The translations under genes and the position numbers were made by a program. From Sipunculus nudus (taxonomy: Eukaryota; Annelida; Sipuncula; Golfingiida; Sipunculidae), in contig CM049307.1 of assembly GCA_026874595.1 (NCBI GenBank), positions 72,828,643 through 72,892,642 of the forward strand: a stretch of 64,000 nt of DNA. The letters run 5' to 3'. Positions 20,537 through 31,500 of this stretch are shown piece by piece (position 1 is the first letter of the stretch; each line of letters starts with the position of its first letter). The notes under the pieces are model-generated. The model did not search any database and was not told where the DNA came from. It saw only the letters and a program-made list of their open reading frames with translations.

Positions 20537-20539
<3 letters not shown>

Positions 20540-20612
20540 CTTAGTGGGTTTCAGTGCTTGTAGCATATAGTGCTCGACACAGCTAAGGTAGAGCAGGTTA
20601 GCTAAACTTTAA

Positions 20613-20820
20613 GCACGTTGGAGCATCGAGTTATTTCTCCGCCGTTTCAAGCGTAGTGAATAAGTCTCAAAATGCGAACACCTGAAACTAACGAACTGTG
20701 CTAAAAGAAATAGCAGCAACAACTGGGTCCCCCCAAAACGTCAATTATCTGATGATCGCCCGGGTGTCGAGACCAGGAACGGCGTGAAATTCGGAGTAAT
20801 AACTCGATGCTCCAACGTGC
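20613..20820. repeat. Inverted repeat, 29-bp arms, 150-bp spacer
   Basis: Arms 20613-20641 and 20792-20820 are complementary at 28 of 29 positions (GCACGTTGGAGCATCGAG...). (AT)n arrays lie on both sides (20494-20536 and 20904-20961). No ORF. Possibly a foldback or MITE remnant. Confidence 0.7.
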
Positions 20821-20896
20821 CAAAGTGTATATTTCAAATATAAATGCTTTGTATAGAAGGATAACTGACAAATCATGTCTTACTAAAATTGCTGCC

Positions 20897-20903
<7 letters not shown>

Positions 20904-20961
<58 letters not shown>
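20904..20961. repeat. (AT)n microsatellite
   Basis: About 28 AT units, flanked by CTTTAT and ATAAAG, so the array and its edges form one near-perfect palindrome. Confidence 0.95.
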
Positions 20962-20965
<4 letters not shown>

Positions 20966-20984
20966 ACTATAGTATTATTAAGAT

Positions 20985-21195
20985 ATCAGAAGCGGATCTG
21001 GTGGGAGTGGGGGGTCACGGGGTCCGCCCCCCCCCTCCCATTTGTCAGCCGCTGCAACCTTTTTTTAAAGGGTTTAAGACTAATTTTAGCGGCCTGCCCC
21101 CCCCCCCCCCCTCAGGACATGAAGACCTATGTTTTTGTATTGTCATTAATCCTCCTAATTTGGACCCCTCAGTTGAATCAGACCTTTATTACATT
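20985..21195 (+). repeat. Dispersed repeat with C tracts (copy A)
   Basis: Shares AGAAGCGGA, CAGCC.C.GCAAC, an ATTTT.G.GGCCTG segment and TTGTCATTAATCCTCCT with 24480-24690. Contains two C tracts (about 21028-21037 and 21096-21112). Class unknown; non-coding. Confidence 0.5.
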
Positions 21196-21276
21196 AAACG
21201 TACCTTTATATATATATAAGAAGAAAACGACGGTAGATTTACGTGAAATGGATCTGCTATTGTTTAGATGGGCGAT

Positions 21277-21278
<2 letters not shown>

Positions 21279-21317
<39 letters not shown>
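21279..21317. repeat. (GA)n microsatellite
   Basis: About 19 AG units. Confidence 0.95.
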
Positions 21318-21319
<2 letters not shown>

Positions 21320-21597
21320 TTGCCGATCCGTCCCAGAATTAAACAATTTATTCTCGGCTTATATTGACCTATCTTCTCGCGAGATGTAGTTACACGTAAT
21401 TGAGTACTTTTTTCAATTTGGAGATATTATTGTTTGTAGATATTGTTATTGTGAGCAACAAAATAACCTCTGTGGGTTCACTGAACCCTTGGGAGTATAT
21501 CGTCAGACAAACTGCTAATATACAAACCATAATATTTGTTTTCCCAGTACACAGACCAGATTAACAGGTGAGTCTCAGTACAAAGCCAGATCCTATA

Positions 21598-21680
21598 ATA
21601 CCACGGGAAAAGCCCACAACAGAAAAGAGGCATTTTTAATTAAAATGACTCTTTTCTGTTGTGGGCTTTTCCCCTGGTAT
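21598..21680. repeat. Long near-perfect hairpin (32-bp arms, 19-nt loop)
   Basis: Arm 21598-21629 is complementary to 21649-21680 at 31 of 32 positions (core AAAAGCCCACAACAGAAAAG). The loop is AT-rich. No ORF and no obvious terminal duplications. Confidence 0.85.
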
Positions 21681-22489
21681 CATAGTTATATATTGTACCT
21701 TACCATATAAGTTAGCGTGATTCAGATTATCCCTTATATTTATTGTATTGTTCCTTGGCTGTTACCTATAGCCCACGAAATGTCAACCAAATGATGATCT
21801 GTTCAGAACTTTAAGTGTAAAGTTTCTACCAGACGAACCAAGAGGGATATATAATACCTCGTCACCATGCAGGCGATAGTCTATAATTAATGCAAGTTGT
21901 ACAAAAGAAATCATTGATTAATCTGCCAATCATGAGTGGAGCAAACCCACAGCAAGCGTTCATTAGTGACGAAGTGATAATAAACATTGACACGGGTCAC
22001 TGGTTGTCTATAACGGGTTAAGACCTCGCATGACCGATCTACCGGTCAGTAGTCTATAATTATACAGTAACTGTCGATGACGACTCTGGAGTGCGAGCAT
22101 GCAGAGGGCATTATAAACTGAACATGTGAAAATAACAGACATCTATATATTGTACAGACAGTGTCTCACATTCATTAATGCATGCTGATATGCTATAAAG
22201 ACGTGCCTAATTATCATCTGCCATCCAAAGGAATCTATATACAAGTGTGTATATTTAATCGGACCAATCTCAATCATTTTTATTATTGTACTTCTCATAA
22301 TAAACAATATGGAGAAACCCCAGATATAGCAACAGATAAGACAGGATAAACTAGAATGGCTTTGTTTTTGCGGGTGCAAAAACAATCTGTTTATGTCTCC
22401 ATTCCCCACCCCCCGAGCCATCCTAAAATGTGAGGAAAAATAAAATATGCTCTATCTCAAGTTATGCCTGGTGATTGTTATGGCAATTC

Positions 22490-22900
22490 AGAAAACATAT
22501 AAATCCCCATATATCTGACCTTGAAGATCAAGGTCCAAGTTTTCAAACCTCTCTGATAATGTGATGGAAAGATCTTGTGTGTGAAATAAGAGCAAAAAAT
22601 ATATACATGTACAATACTTAAATAGTCATAAGGGTCATCATAATCCTACACTTTACCTTTTGAGATGAAGGTCAAGGTCACCCCTCCTCGAACTCTGTCG
22701 AGGACTCGGTGGAAATAACTTGTGAATCAAATTGGATGGAAACCATGCAAATCTTCATATATATGTTATTGGGTTCATATAATATGTTTGCATTGGCGGT
22801 TTTGACCTTGAAGATGCAAGCCAAGGTTACAAGTTTTTGAACTCGTCAAAGAACTTGGAACTAGCGAATCAAATTTGAGGGGGGAAATTTCTTCAGTATT
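22490..22900. repeat. Degenerate tandem repeat of GACCTTGAAG-type units
   Basis: Three diverged units of about 160 bp, each opening with a 'CCTTGAAGATCAAGGT'-like segment followed by a 'TTGTGAATCAAAT'-like segment. Related in style to the AGGTCA-rich repeats in NUBP1 introns. Confidence 0.5.
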
Positions 22901-24059
22901 TTAACAGTACTTTAAAAGTAATTGAGGTCACAATAATCCTTGACTTGCTCAGAAATATGAAAATGAAACAAAACGATGACCTCCTTTACTTTATGGGAAA
23001 GGTACGTAGAAACTGCACAAAAAAATTCTAACAATACATGATGCCCTCTCCTCCCCTGCATGTTATAAATGGAGCCCTCCACTGGTGTCAGAGCAACAAC
23101 GGAGTGAGAGTAGAATAAATGTTAAACAAACCGGGCTCATACGACCACCACCCGCTGACAAAGGTATGCGCATACTTGTATGTGGCAGTTATAATGGCGT
23201 AGGAGTGACGTGTAAGGCGCAGATATTGAGTGCTTCAAGAAATAATTGACCAACTTGGAGACGGACTTCTTTTTCATCACAATTATCGCTATAGTACCTC
23301 ACATTTACATAATATAAGACCTCTCCCGCGGAGAACGTGCACTTACAACTTATATAAAAGTATATAACTTTTGTCCGGGGGGGGGGGGGGGCGCAGTACA
23401 ATCAGGTATATATCATATCCAGGAGATAATATATAACCTCCTCAATTTCATACCAAAGCCCAATTGCCAGTTGTATTCAAAGCAGATCTATCTATCTATA
23501 GATATATGTGTAAACTGTATTCGTCTCTATAAATACTTCTTAATTCCTTCTTTACTAACTAAACAGCAAAAAATTATTTTCCCATTAGAAAAACGGCCCT
23601 TAATCTTGAAAAACAGAATATTGATTAATGAATATACACTTTTATTTATTTGGTGTACGATATAGATAGTTACCTACCAGCTCAAACCTGCCCATCCCTG
23701 ACATCCACGTCTCACGCACTGAATGCTGGTAAGGACGCGCAGTTATACAGTACGAATGTTTAACCACGACCCGTTACTATATATATATCAAGTGATTTCA
23801 AATAAAGGAAGTCGTTTAGCTGTTTAGTTATTATATGTAAAAGTGGGTCGCGGCGTCCACCAAACACTTGTATAGCATGCCCGTATTTAAATTTTAAAGC
23901 AAGACCACTTTAGTTGTTTGGTAAATTATCATCTCCTGTGGATGTCAATCCATTGTTTTGGAAGGCATGATACTGTTTTTCCATTACACAAGCGCAAACA
24001 AAGGCATCTGCATGTATGATAAATTCCTATGAAACTTTAGATTTTTTTTAGTTTTAAAA
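22901..24059. other. Intergenic, no recognised gene
   Basis: Contains a G tract (about 23377-23391). No coding exon is supported. Confidence 0.5.
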
Positions 24060-24479
24060 CTAGCTGATAAACCCGGTATACCGGGCTTATTACCGGGGTT
24101 GGGGAGATATATTAACTGAGATGTGGAATGTCTGCTCATTTTTATTCTAAAAGTTAACAGAAAATTTAGGTTTTCAGTGCATGGGAAACTGTCTCAATAA
24201 GATATGTATAAATATTTTTACATTTATTTTGTGGCGCTGTGCTCGTGGCATGAAAATTTATACCCAATATGTTAACCTTGAAGACCTGGTCAGTGATGAT
24301 ATTTACATTGCGAACCGGAATGAGACGCGGGGGCATTAGGGTTTTCGATGATATTTGACTGGATTCTATCATTGGACGTATAAAGATTAGGTTGATGAGA
24401 GGAACACACGAAAGATTTATTAAATGTACGTTGCAAGGAAACTGTTCCTGAAGAAAGGAACAGAAATATGCCTACCTCG

Positions 24480-24690
24480 TAAGTAGCAGAAGCGGAACCA
24501 ACGGGACTCCATGCAGTGAGTCCGTATCTCATTTTCAGCCACCGCAACGTATTTTCCTTTTTTCCATCGTATCAGACAAATTTTGAGGCCTGAAACCCCC
24601 TCCACCCCACCCTATCCCTGTTCCTGAAATTGGGACCTTGAATTAGGTTTTGTCATTAATCCTCCTGGGTTGAACTCTCCATTTCATAAA
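24480..24690 (+). repeat. Dispersed repeat (copy B)
   Basis: Diverged homologue of 20985-21195, sharing the ordered blocks AGCAGAAGCGGA, CAGCCACCGCAAC, GAGGCCTGAAACCCCC and TTGTCATTAATCCTCCT. No ORF of its own. Confidence 0.5.
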
Positions 24691-25228
24691 GCGAGAAACA
24701 TGTGTTTTTCTCTTTTATTCACAAAGCACGTGCATGGGTGAGAGCCTCGTTCAAATGTAAGGCCAGACATGCTCAAATCCCTCACTTGAAGCAAGCGGTA
24801 TTCATATGAACAAAAGTCCTTAATAGTGTGTGAGGTGGAGTGACCACGATGCACGCATTCCAGTCATTGCCGAAGGCAGTTCGGCTTAGTTCGGTCTTAA
24901 CTCCGCGCAAGTCAGTAAAAACGGAAAAAAACCACTAAAAATTATGTGTATTATATATTGATACAATGTGGGGGTGGGGATGTCCCCACCTGTATCACAT
25001 ACGGTTGCTGATGTTGGTGGCTGACAATTTTTCCAAGACCAGTTTGATGATAGAAGTCTTTATTCAATAGCAAGCGGTCTGGAACAGTCTAAAATTTACC
25101 CTTTCTCACTCCATAACAATATAACGTTAAAACTTTGTACATGTTATCATACCCATCTGGGTGCCTTCGGGGAAATGATCAGAGTGTACACATGCACTTA
25201 AAGTCAGACGTTTAATCCATATAGATTA

Positions 25229-25237
<9 letters not shown>
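24691..25237. other. Intergenic, no recognised feature
   Basis: Ordinary AT-rich sequence; nothing supportable. Confidence 0.5.
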
Positions 25238-25282
<45 letters not shown>

Positions 25283-25391
25283 TACTATGTATATAGTTAG
25301 CTTGATTTCATGAAGTACTACAGTACTGTTTCGTGGGTTTAGCTTGCTTGCCGGCCCACTCCTCAGGAATCAAGATAACTATATACATAGT
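25238..25391. repeat. (AT)n microsatellite followed by inverted repeat
   Basis: The (AT)n array runs to 25276. Then 24-bp arms at 25284-25307 and 25368-25391 are complementary at 23 of 24 positions (ACTATGTATATAGTTA...), with a 60-bp loop that includes the palindrome AGTACTACAGTACT. The same arrangement, an array beside a hairpin, is seen at 20494-20820. Confidence 0.75.
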
Positions 25392-25465
25392 GAAATGTTA
25401 TTAATGCTCCCCGTACGGTAGAGCACTTTCACTGTGATGTATTGAACCTTAATGTATTATTTTAG

Positions 25466-25467
<2 letters not shown>

Positions 25468-25522
<55 letters not shown>
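25468..25522. repeat. (AT)n microsatellite
   Basis: About 27 AT units at the left edge of the AGTAATTGTAATCG-rich element. Confidence 0.95.
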
Positions 25523-25525
<3 letters not shown>

Positions 25526-26360
25526 TCGGGTTAAAAAAGTAATTGTATTTGAACTATTTGGAAGTAATTGTAATTACAATTACTTTTTCAAGAAACTGTA
25601 ATTGTTATCGATTATTTTTTTCTAATCCTTGAAAGTAATTGTAATCGGTTAAAACCACAATGTTTTTGTTTAAATCATTCTTTACCATTCGTAGAAGGCG
25701 CAAATGAGACTACTTTTATTCACCAGTATATTAGTTTCCGAATGTGGTGTAAGTTGACACTATCTTGATTATATATAAAAGCACAGGAGTCGCTTAATTG
25801 CATGAACCGCCTATTTCTGGAGGACACAGTTGAGTGCAACCATCGAGCTTAAATTGTGACACACATGCATGTTTCTCGGCATGGATTAAATCCCGATTAA
25901 TATATTCTAGCGCTTACGAACCACATATATCACTATAATTGATCAGGATCCTGGTAATATTCCAAAACTGGTTGCTCAGAAAGTTAATGAAAGTATATTA
26001 TATAGGCCTATATGCAGCCTCTGAAGCTTTCGGAGTATCCATTTAAATTCATTTAATTACATTTTGAATAATTTATCTAACTGAATTAATTCAATCGTAG
26101 TTGAGACTGTCAAAACAATTTTAAGACTACACAACATGCAGTCTCTGATGCATATGCTCTTATTATCATAAAGCAAATTTCTGGCCTTGAAGCACAAAAG
26201 TTATTGCAAGCGTAACTGCAGTAACTTTATGAAGTATAATTGTAATCGATCACTTTTCTGAAAACACAAAAGTAATTGTAAATTGATTGTAATCAATTAC
26301 ATTAAAACGTTATTGTATTTGTAATCGATTACTTTAAAAGTAATTGAATTCTGATTTATA
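25523..26360. mobile_element. Putative hAT-like non-autonomous element with AGTAATTGTAATC end repeats
   Basis: Both ends hold clustered forward and inverted copies of AGTAATTGTAATCGATTAC (25535-25645 and 26235-26350), while the middle does not. Subterminal clusters of this motif are familiar from some hAT-type elements. No transposase, and no target duplication could be fixed because the left edge is an (AT)n array. Confidence 0.4.
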
Positions 26361-26920
26361 TAGTCTTGCTAATACAATCTAACAAGATATCCAAAATCAT
26401 AACTTGATATGCATATGGCAGATTTCAAGGAAATTTAATATATTATTTATTTGACAATTGTATGAAATTTTACTCATAATGGGTTAAACTAGTGTAAAAT
26501 TTAAATTTTTCACATTTTTAGAAGGGGTTCGCCTGTCAATCAAATGTACAGTAAACTTTATCATGCAAATCAGGTATATGAGCAAAGAGTTTAAAAGGTC
26601 ACACAAAAGTTAGTTGTCAAAATCTGTATAAAAACATATAGGCCTATATACTTGTAACCCTTATATAATACATACAATGATTATAATGACAGTTAATTAT
26701 TTCAAAATGGGTGTATTACTGAGGAAATAAACCTCAGGAATAAAACTAAACGCCACATTTACCCACTGATATATAGGTGCACGATAAGACTGTATATATA
26801 TATATATATATATAATTATAACCATGGCATTCTCTTGTCAGGATCAATAAAAAATATGTAACAGTTATACTTATAGGACCCATACGGTACTTATATTATT
26901 AGGACAGCTATGGCCAGGGT

Positions 26921-27606
26921 ATATAGGTGCATTATACGGGGTTGAACTTGAGGGGCTAAAAAACAATTGGACCCACATTTTTATGCAGGAAAATGTGGGT
27001 TCAATGCGTAATATAGACACTCAACTATAGTGAACCCACATTATATTTTTATGAAATCCCACATTTCTCCCTATGAACCAACATTTATTTTGTGCAAAGT
27101 GAACCCTCTTTTGCAGTTTTGGTACTTTTGTTAATGACATCGCGTAAAACGTCCAGAAGAATAAGTAAATCCTTAGATAAGTGAGGCTTATTTTTTACTG
27201 CATACTTCTAACTTATAAAAAAAAAACTATTATATATTACATATATTATTATATAGCAAAAGCCTATTATAGGCGTTGAACCCACATTTAAAAAAAGAAA
27301 ATGTGAGTTTACTTCAAGTTTCAGTTGATCTATGTATATATATGTTTATGGTGAACCCACATTTGTTGACATTTTGTCAATGACACCGCGTACACATGTC
27401 ACGCAAAAATAAATAAGTCTAGAAATGATGCTTAATTTTCCTAAACATATTTTATAATGAAAAGATATTGATACCGGTATATTATTTATACTGGGGTATG
27501 GTAGAAGCCTATTTGGCATTGCACCCCCATTTTCTTAACACGAAAATGTGGGTTCAATTACTGTTTTTGCCCCCTGATGTTCAGCCTTGTATAATGCACC
27601 TATATA
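26921..27606. mobile_element. MITE with about 65-bp terminal inverted repeats
   Basis: The left end ATATAGGTGCATTATAC..GG.TGAAC matches the reverse complement of the right end (27541-27606), including AGGGG, AAAA and the ACCCACATTT block. The interior carries repeated sense and antisense copies of AAATGTGGGTTC. TA at both edges suggests a TA target duplication (Tc1/mariner-like), which is uncertain because the flanks are AT-rich. Non-coding. Confidence 0.6.
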
Positions 27607-27859
27607 TAACTAACCATTGCCATGCAGTATAACGGAATTTTAAATGAAATACCGTTTATATAATGCGGCATATAATGCGACTTTTACATCCCGACGTCAG
27701 CAACGTATACTGTATAAACTTATGGCGGACGATCACAAACGTCGATATTTCCGAGTTACAACATATTGTTATTCACATACAAACGGAACAATCATTATAT
27801 ATCCCTTATTTTTTATATAAATAAATGTCTCTTCTTTAAGTTATTATAAGATTTATAAC

Positions 27860-27918
<59 letters not shown>

Positions 27919-28299
27919 TGTCTTACAATAATAAGCCTATTGCATTACAAAAAAAAACCCCGCTAAAATGCACAATTACCACTAATACCAGTATAACTAT
28001 ATTGGCTATATACTGTAGCATAGAAATAGTATAAATTATACCATTAAAGCCTGTCATTTTAATTATATAGGCCTATAGTCGTTAGTACGAGTTTAGTACG
28101 AATATAAAAAAATCATGTGCAGGATATTATAATTTTAAAATATAACGCTTAAGCCTTAGGCCTGAACAGCCGCTGTCAGTATAGTAGTAAAAGTAGAAAA
28201 AGGGACATGAGAGAGTTCCAAGGTTGAAATCCAAATTTACTACAAATTTGTTGGCTCGAGTGGGAAGCGTGCTGTGTTATTTAATTAACTCACGTACCT
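27607..28299. other. Intergenic with (AT)n array
   Basis: Microsatellite at 27861-27917. Otherwise AT-rich DNA leading into the NUBP1 promoter. Confidence 0.6.
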
Positions 28300-28554
28300 G
28301 TTTGTCCATGGACCCTCAAAGATCACTTCGCTCGGGTCCGGTCGCGTGCTCAAGAAGGGTTTTGTCACCAAGGTAAACAAAGCCCGCGAAAACGTGGCAT
28401 TCGGTTTCCCGAAATGCGCTACAGTGAAATCTTTTATAAAAGAGGGAAAATTAGCACAATCGGTGACCACGCTCCAAACAGTTTACTGCGCTGGCGAATG
28501 AAATACATTTGTTCCCTCATATGAAAGGAGGTTATGTCAACTTCGCCCACAGGC
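28300..28554 (+). promoter_or_regulatory. NUBP1 promoter and 5' leader
   Basis: CpG-containing and richer in GC than its surroundings. CTTTTATAAAAG (28431-28442) is a perfect palindromic TATA-like element about 115 nt upstream of the NUBP1 ATG. The presumed leader holds at least two upstream ATGs: one at 28498 starts an 8-codon ORF, and a second overlaps the true start in another frame. A minus-strand ORF (28285-28470) followed by a CAG|GTACGTG donor could mean a divergent transcript, but it has no known similarity. Confidence 0.45.
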
Positions 28555-28585
28555 ATGGCAGATGTTCCAGAAAATGCTCCAGAAC
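28555..28585 (+). CDS. NUBP1: NUBP1 coding exon 1
   Basis: 31 bp encoding [10 protein letters not shown] plus one base, donor C|GTACAT, a weaker donor than the rest. Joined to exon 2 it gives PEHCPGTDSD, the usual NUBP1 N-terminus; that fit, not ORF length, identifies this tiny exon. Confidence 0.85.
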
Positions 28586-31500
28586 GTACATGGTTTACTT
28601 AATGATAAAGATTGTATTCAAGACAGTCTTCTAATCATTTTAAAATATCTTCCGGGAATGTGAATGTTATGATTACACATCTGACGATTACACCGTTAAT
28701 CCAGAATTTTATTTGTTGATACATGATTGACATATTATCGCTCAGCTGATCAACTAAACTTCACGTTTAAAGTTGTATTCAGTGAAACGAATGTAACACC
28801 AGTCACAGTTGTAAACACAAAGGAAACGGTGTGCCCACTGAATCAGATTTATATCGGAAACAGTACATGAACTAATGGAAACTCATAAGTATCAATTGTT
28901 ACTTCTTCCGGAGCAACTATAGAATCATTCACGCACTGACTTTAGACCCAGTTGTGGCTCTGTAGAGTATACAAAGCCACTGGTCATTTGCCTTCATTTA
29001 TCTAGCGGACGTAATGCATACAGGTGGTAGACGCAGCACTTGTTCTGAGTACATCTGATCCTGTGTGTTGGGTACCTGTCCATGTGAGCCGCCGAGCCGG
29101 CATGATTGTTTCAACCAGCGGTGTGCATATGTTCCATCGACACTGCCGTGAATGTACTAGTGACCGGACCACTAGCTAAACACACGATTGTTTCAGCCTG
29201 CGAGGTGCATGTATTACATTTCAGCTAGGTGGGCCAGGAGGTTAGCAGTGAAGATTTAACACATCTGTCTGAAACAATCATGCCGGCTCTCGAGGACACA
29301 TTCCCAACGCCAGAATCAGATGTACTCAAAACTAGTGCTGTATCTACCACTTGTATGCATTCTGTCCGCTAGATAAATGAAAGTAGTGACCTGTGGCTCT
29401 GGATATATACTACAGAGCCAGAACTGGAACTAGCACTGACTTGACAAGAACATAGAACATAGAACAAAAGTTTATTCAGGAAAAAAGGCCTCAGGCCCAA
29501 AGATCCAAACATTTCAACAATAATTTAATCAAATAATTGCATAAATAGAACAAAGTAGCAGTCTTATTATTAATTAATATATAATGTAACAAACTTGAAA
29601 CATGACTGCATACCTTAGTAGTATAGTACAAAATGTATCTATATTGCCATCAGTGAGTATGAAGCCCATACTTTAACCATCTATTATTCTTCCTCTCCTC
29701 AAAAAGGAATTAAATATATGCAGCAACATTTATTATTTCAATATGATTGTCTAAATTGAATAATTTAATAAAATTTTGTTCACCTGGGTAATATTTTATC
29801 ATCAAATCATTATATAATATACATTCTTGCATAAAGTGAGCTTCATCCTCAACAATATTGTATCTATGATGTAAACAATATATACAGATCCTCTCTACAC
29901 GAGATCTATCATTATGACAGCCTATTTCTATAGCCAATTCATGATTGGTGCATCAAAGTTTAGCAAGTGCTATGTGATGTTTCTTATTTGGAATACAATA
30001 TAAATAGTAAATAATTTTCAAGAGTTAGCATAGATTTGAAAGCACCTTAATAATATAATTTACTACACAACTCCATATCACTCTGCCAATTTTGAATAGC
30101 CATGTCTTTTATTCTAATTTCAAATTCTTTTAAAAAACTATTCACATCTCCAACATACTGTGCCATCCAAACATATAAAAAACCAGACTCAAATAGCAAT
30201 GTTCTTACATGAGATACCCAATTTGATTTACCAACTGATTTTCTCAACAGACTTGACAAGGTTATTAGTGAATAAGGAGGGACGATATGATGTTTCGAAG
30301 TCATGTAATGAAGAAGTAAGCAGCAGTTAGAAATCATGTAATGAAGAAGTAATAGGCAGATGTAATAAATGACGAAATCAAGATCCATGCAGTTGGATAT
30401 AAAAACATTTTCTGTTCACACAAGTGTTGGGCCTCTGGGAGGTGCGCAAGTTATTTTATAATCATGCCAAAATGCCCCCATTTGGCATTTGCTCACACCT
30501 GAAGTGTTTTTAAGGCGATTATTGCACTTTCTTTTTGGCTGTTTTTATATGCCCATCTTGGACAACGTATTCTGTTATACCCACCATCCATAAGTCCCTT
30601 AACTTTTGGCTTTTCCTTGATGACACAGCTTTGATGGATTTTCACCAAACTTGCTGAGTTGTATAACTACTTAACTTACCATTAGATTAACCTGCCTGAC
30701 TTTGAATCTAGGCAAGTCCACACATATTTAATTAGGTCAGAGTCAACAAGGCTCCTTTGTGAACTCTGTGATAAATATCAGGAAAATGATGGATTTTCAT
30801 GAAACTCAAAAATATTTACCAATAGAGTTTCTTTCCTGAAGTAAATTCTCCACAAAATCCATGCATATTTACTATTTGGTGAGATCAAAGATCACAAGAC
30901 ATGGCAGGCTTGATTATGTTTTCAGCTGAGATATTGCACACATAATGAGTGATTTTCAAATTAAACTGCTCGTTATTTTACAGTAAGTTTCCGTCTGCCA
31001 ATTTAACAAGTTGCTGTTTATGTTTGCAGACTGTCCTGGTACAGACAGCGATGCAGCAGGCAAGGCAGCAGCATGTCAAGGTTGTCCTAATCAAAACATC
31101 TGTGCTTCAGCACCCAAAGGCCCTGACCCAGGTGATCTTATGTTATATGTGATATTATATACATTTTTATAAAAGAAAACTGGGTATTTTTTTAATATTG
31201 CATGATTTTTTTTCTGCTAAGGTAAATTACCATTGAACCTTATGTGTTAGGCCAAATTAAAAAAAAAGTATGGTTGTCAGGCACTTTTTTCAGAAATCAA
31301 TGCGGTCGGGCAGTTTTTTTATTTTAATTTTTTTTATGTTTTGATAAAATTTTCAAATTACAAGGGAAAAACATCATAATAACAGTTTTAATTTGCTAAA
31401 CATGTATATGCACTACATAACAAAGGAAATTGTATAATTTTATCTTCTTGAAAGAAATGTCCGAGCGGCTGCAGCTCGATATTGGTAAGTTTCTATTGAA

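Noticed and set aside
28285-28470. 61-codon minus-strand ORF head-to-head with NUBP1
   Set aside because: A consensus donor follows, but no similarity or downstream exon was found, so it is mentioned only as a possible divergent transcript.
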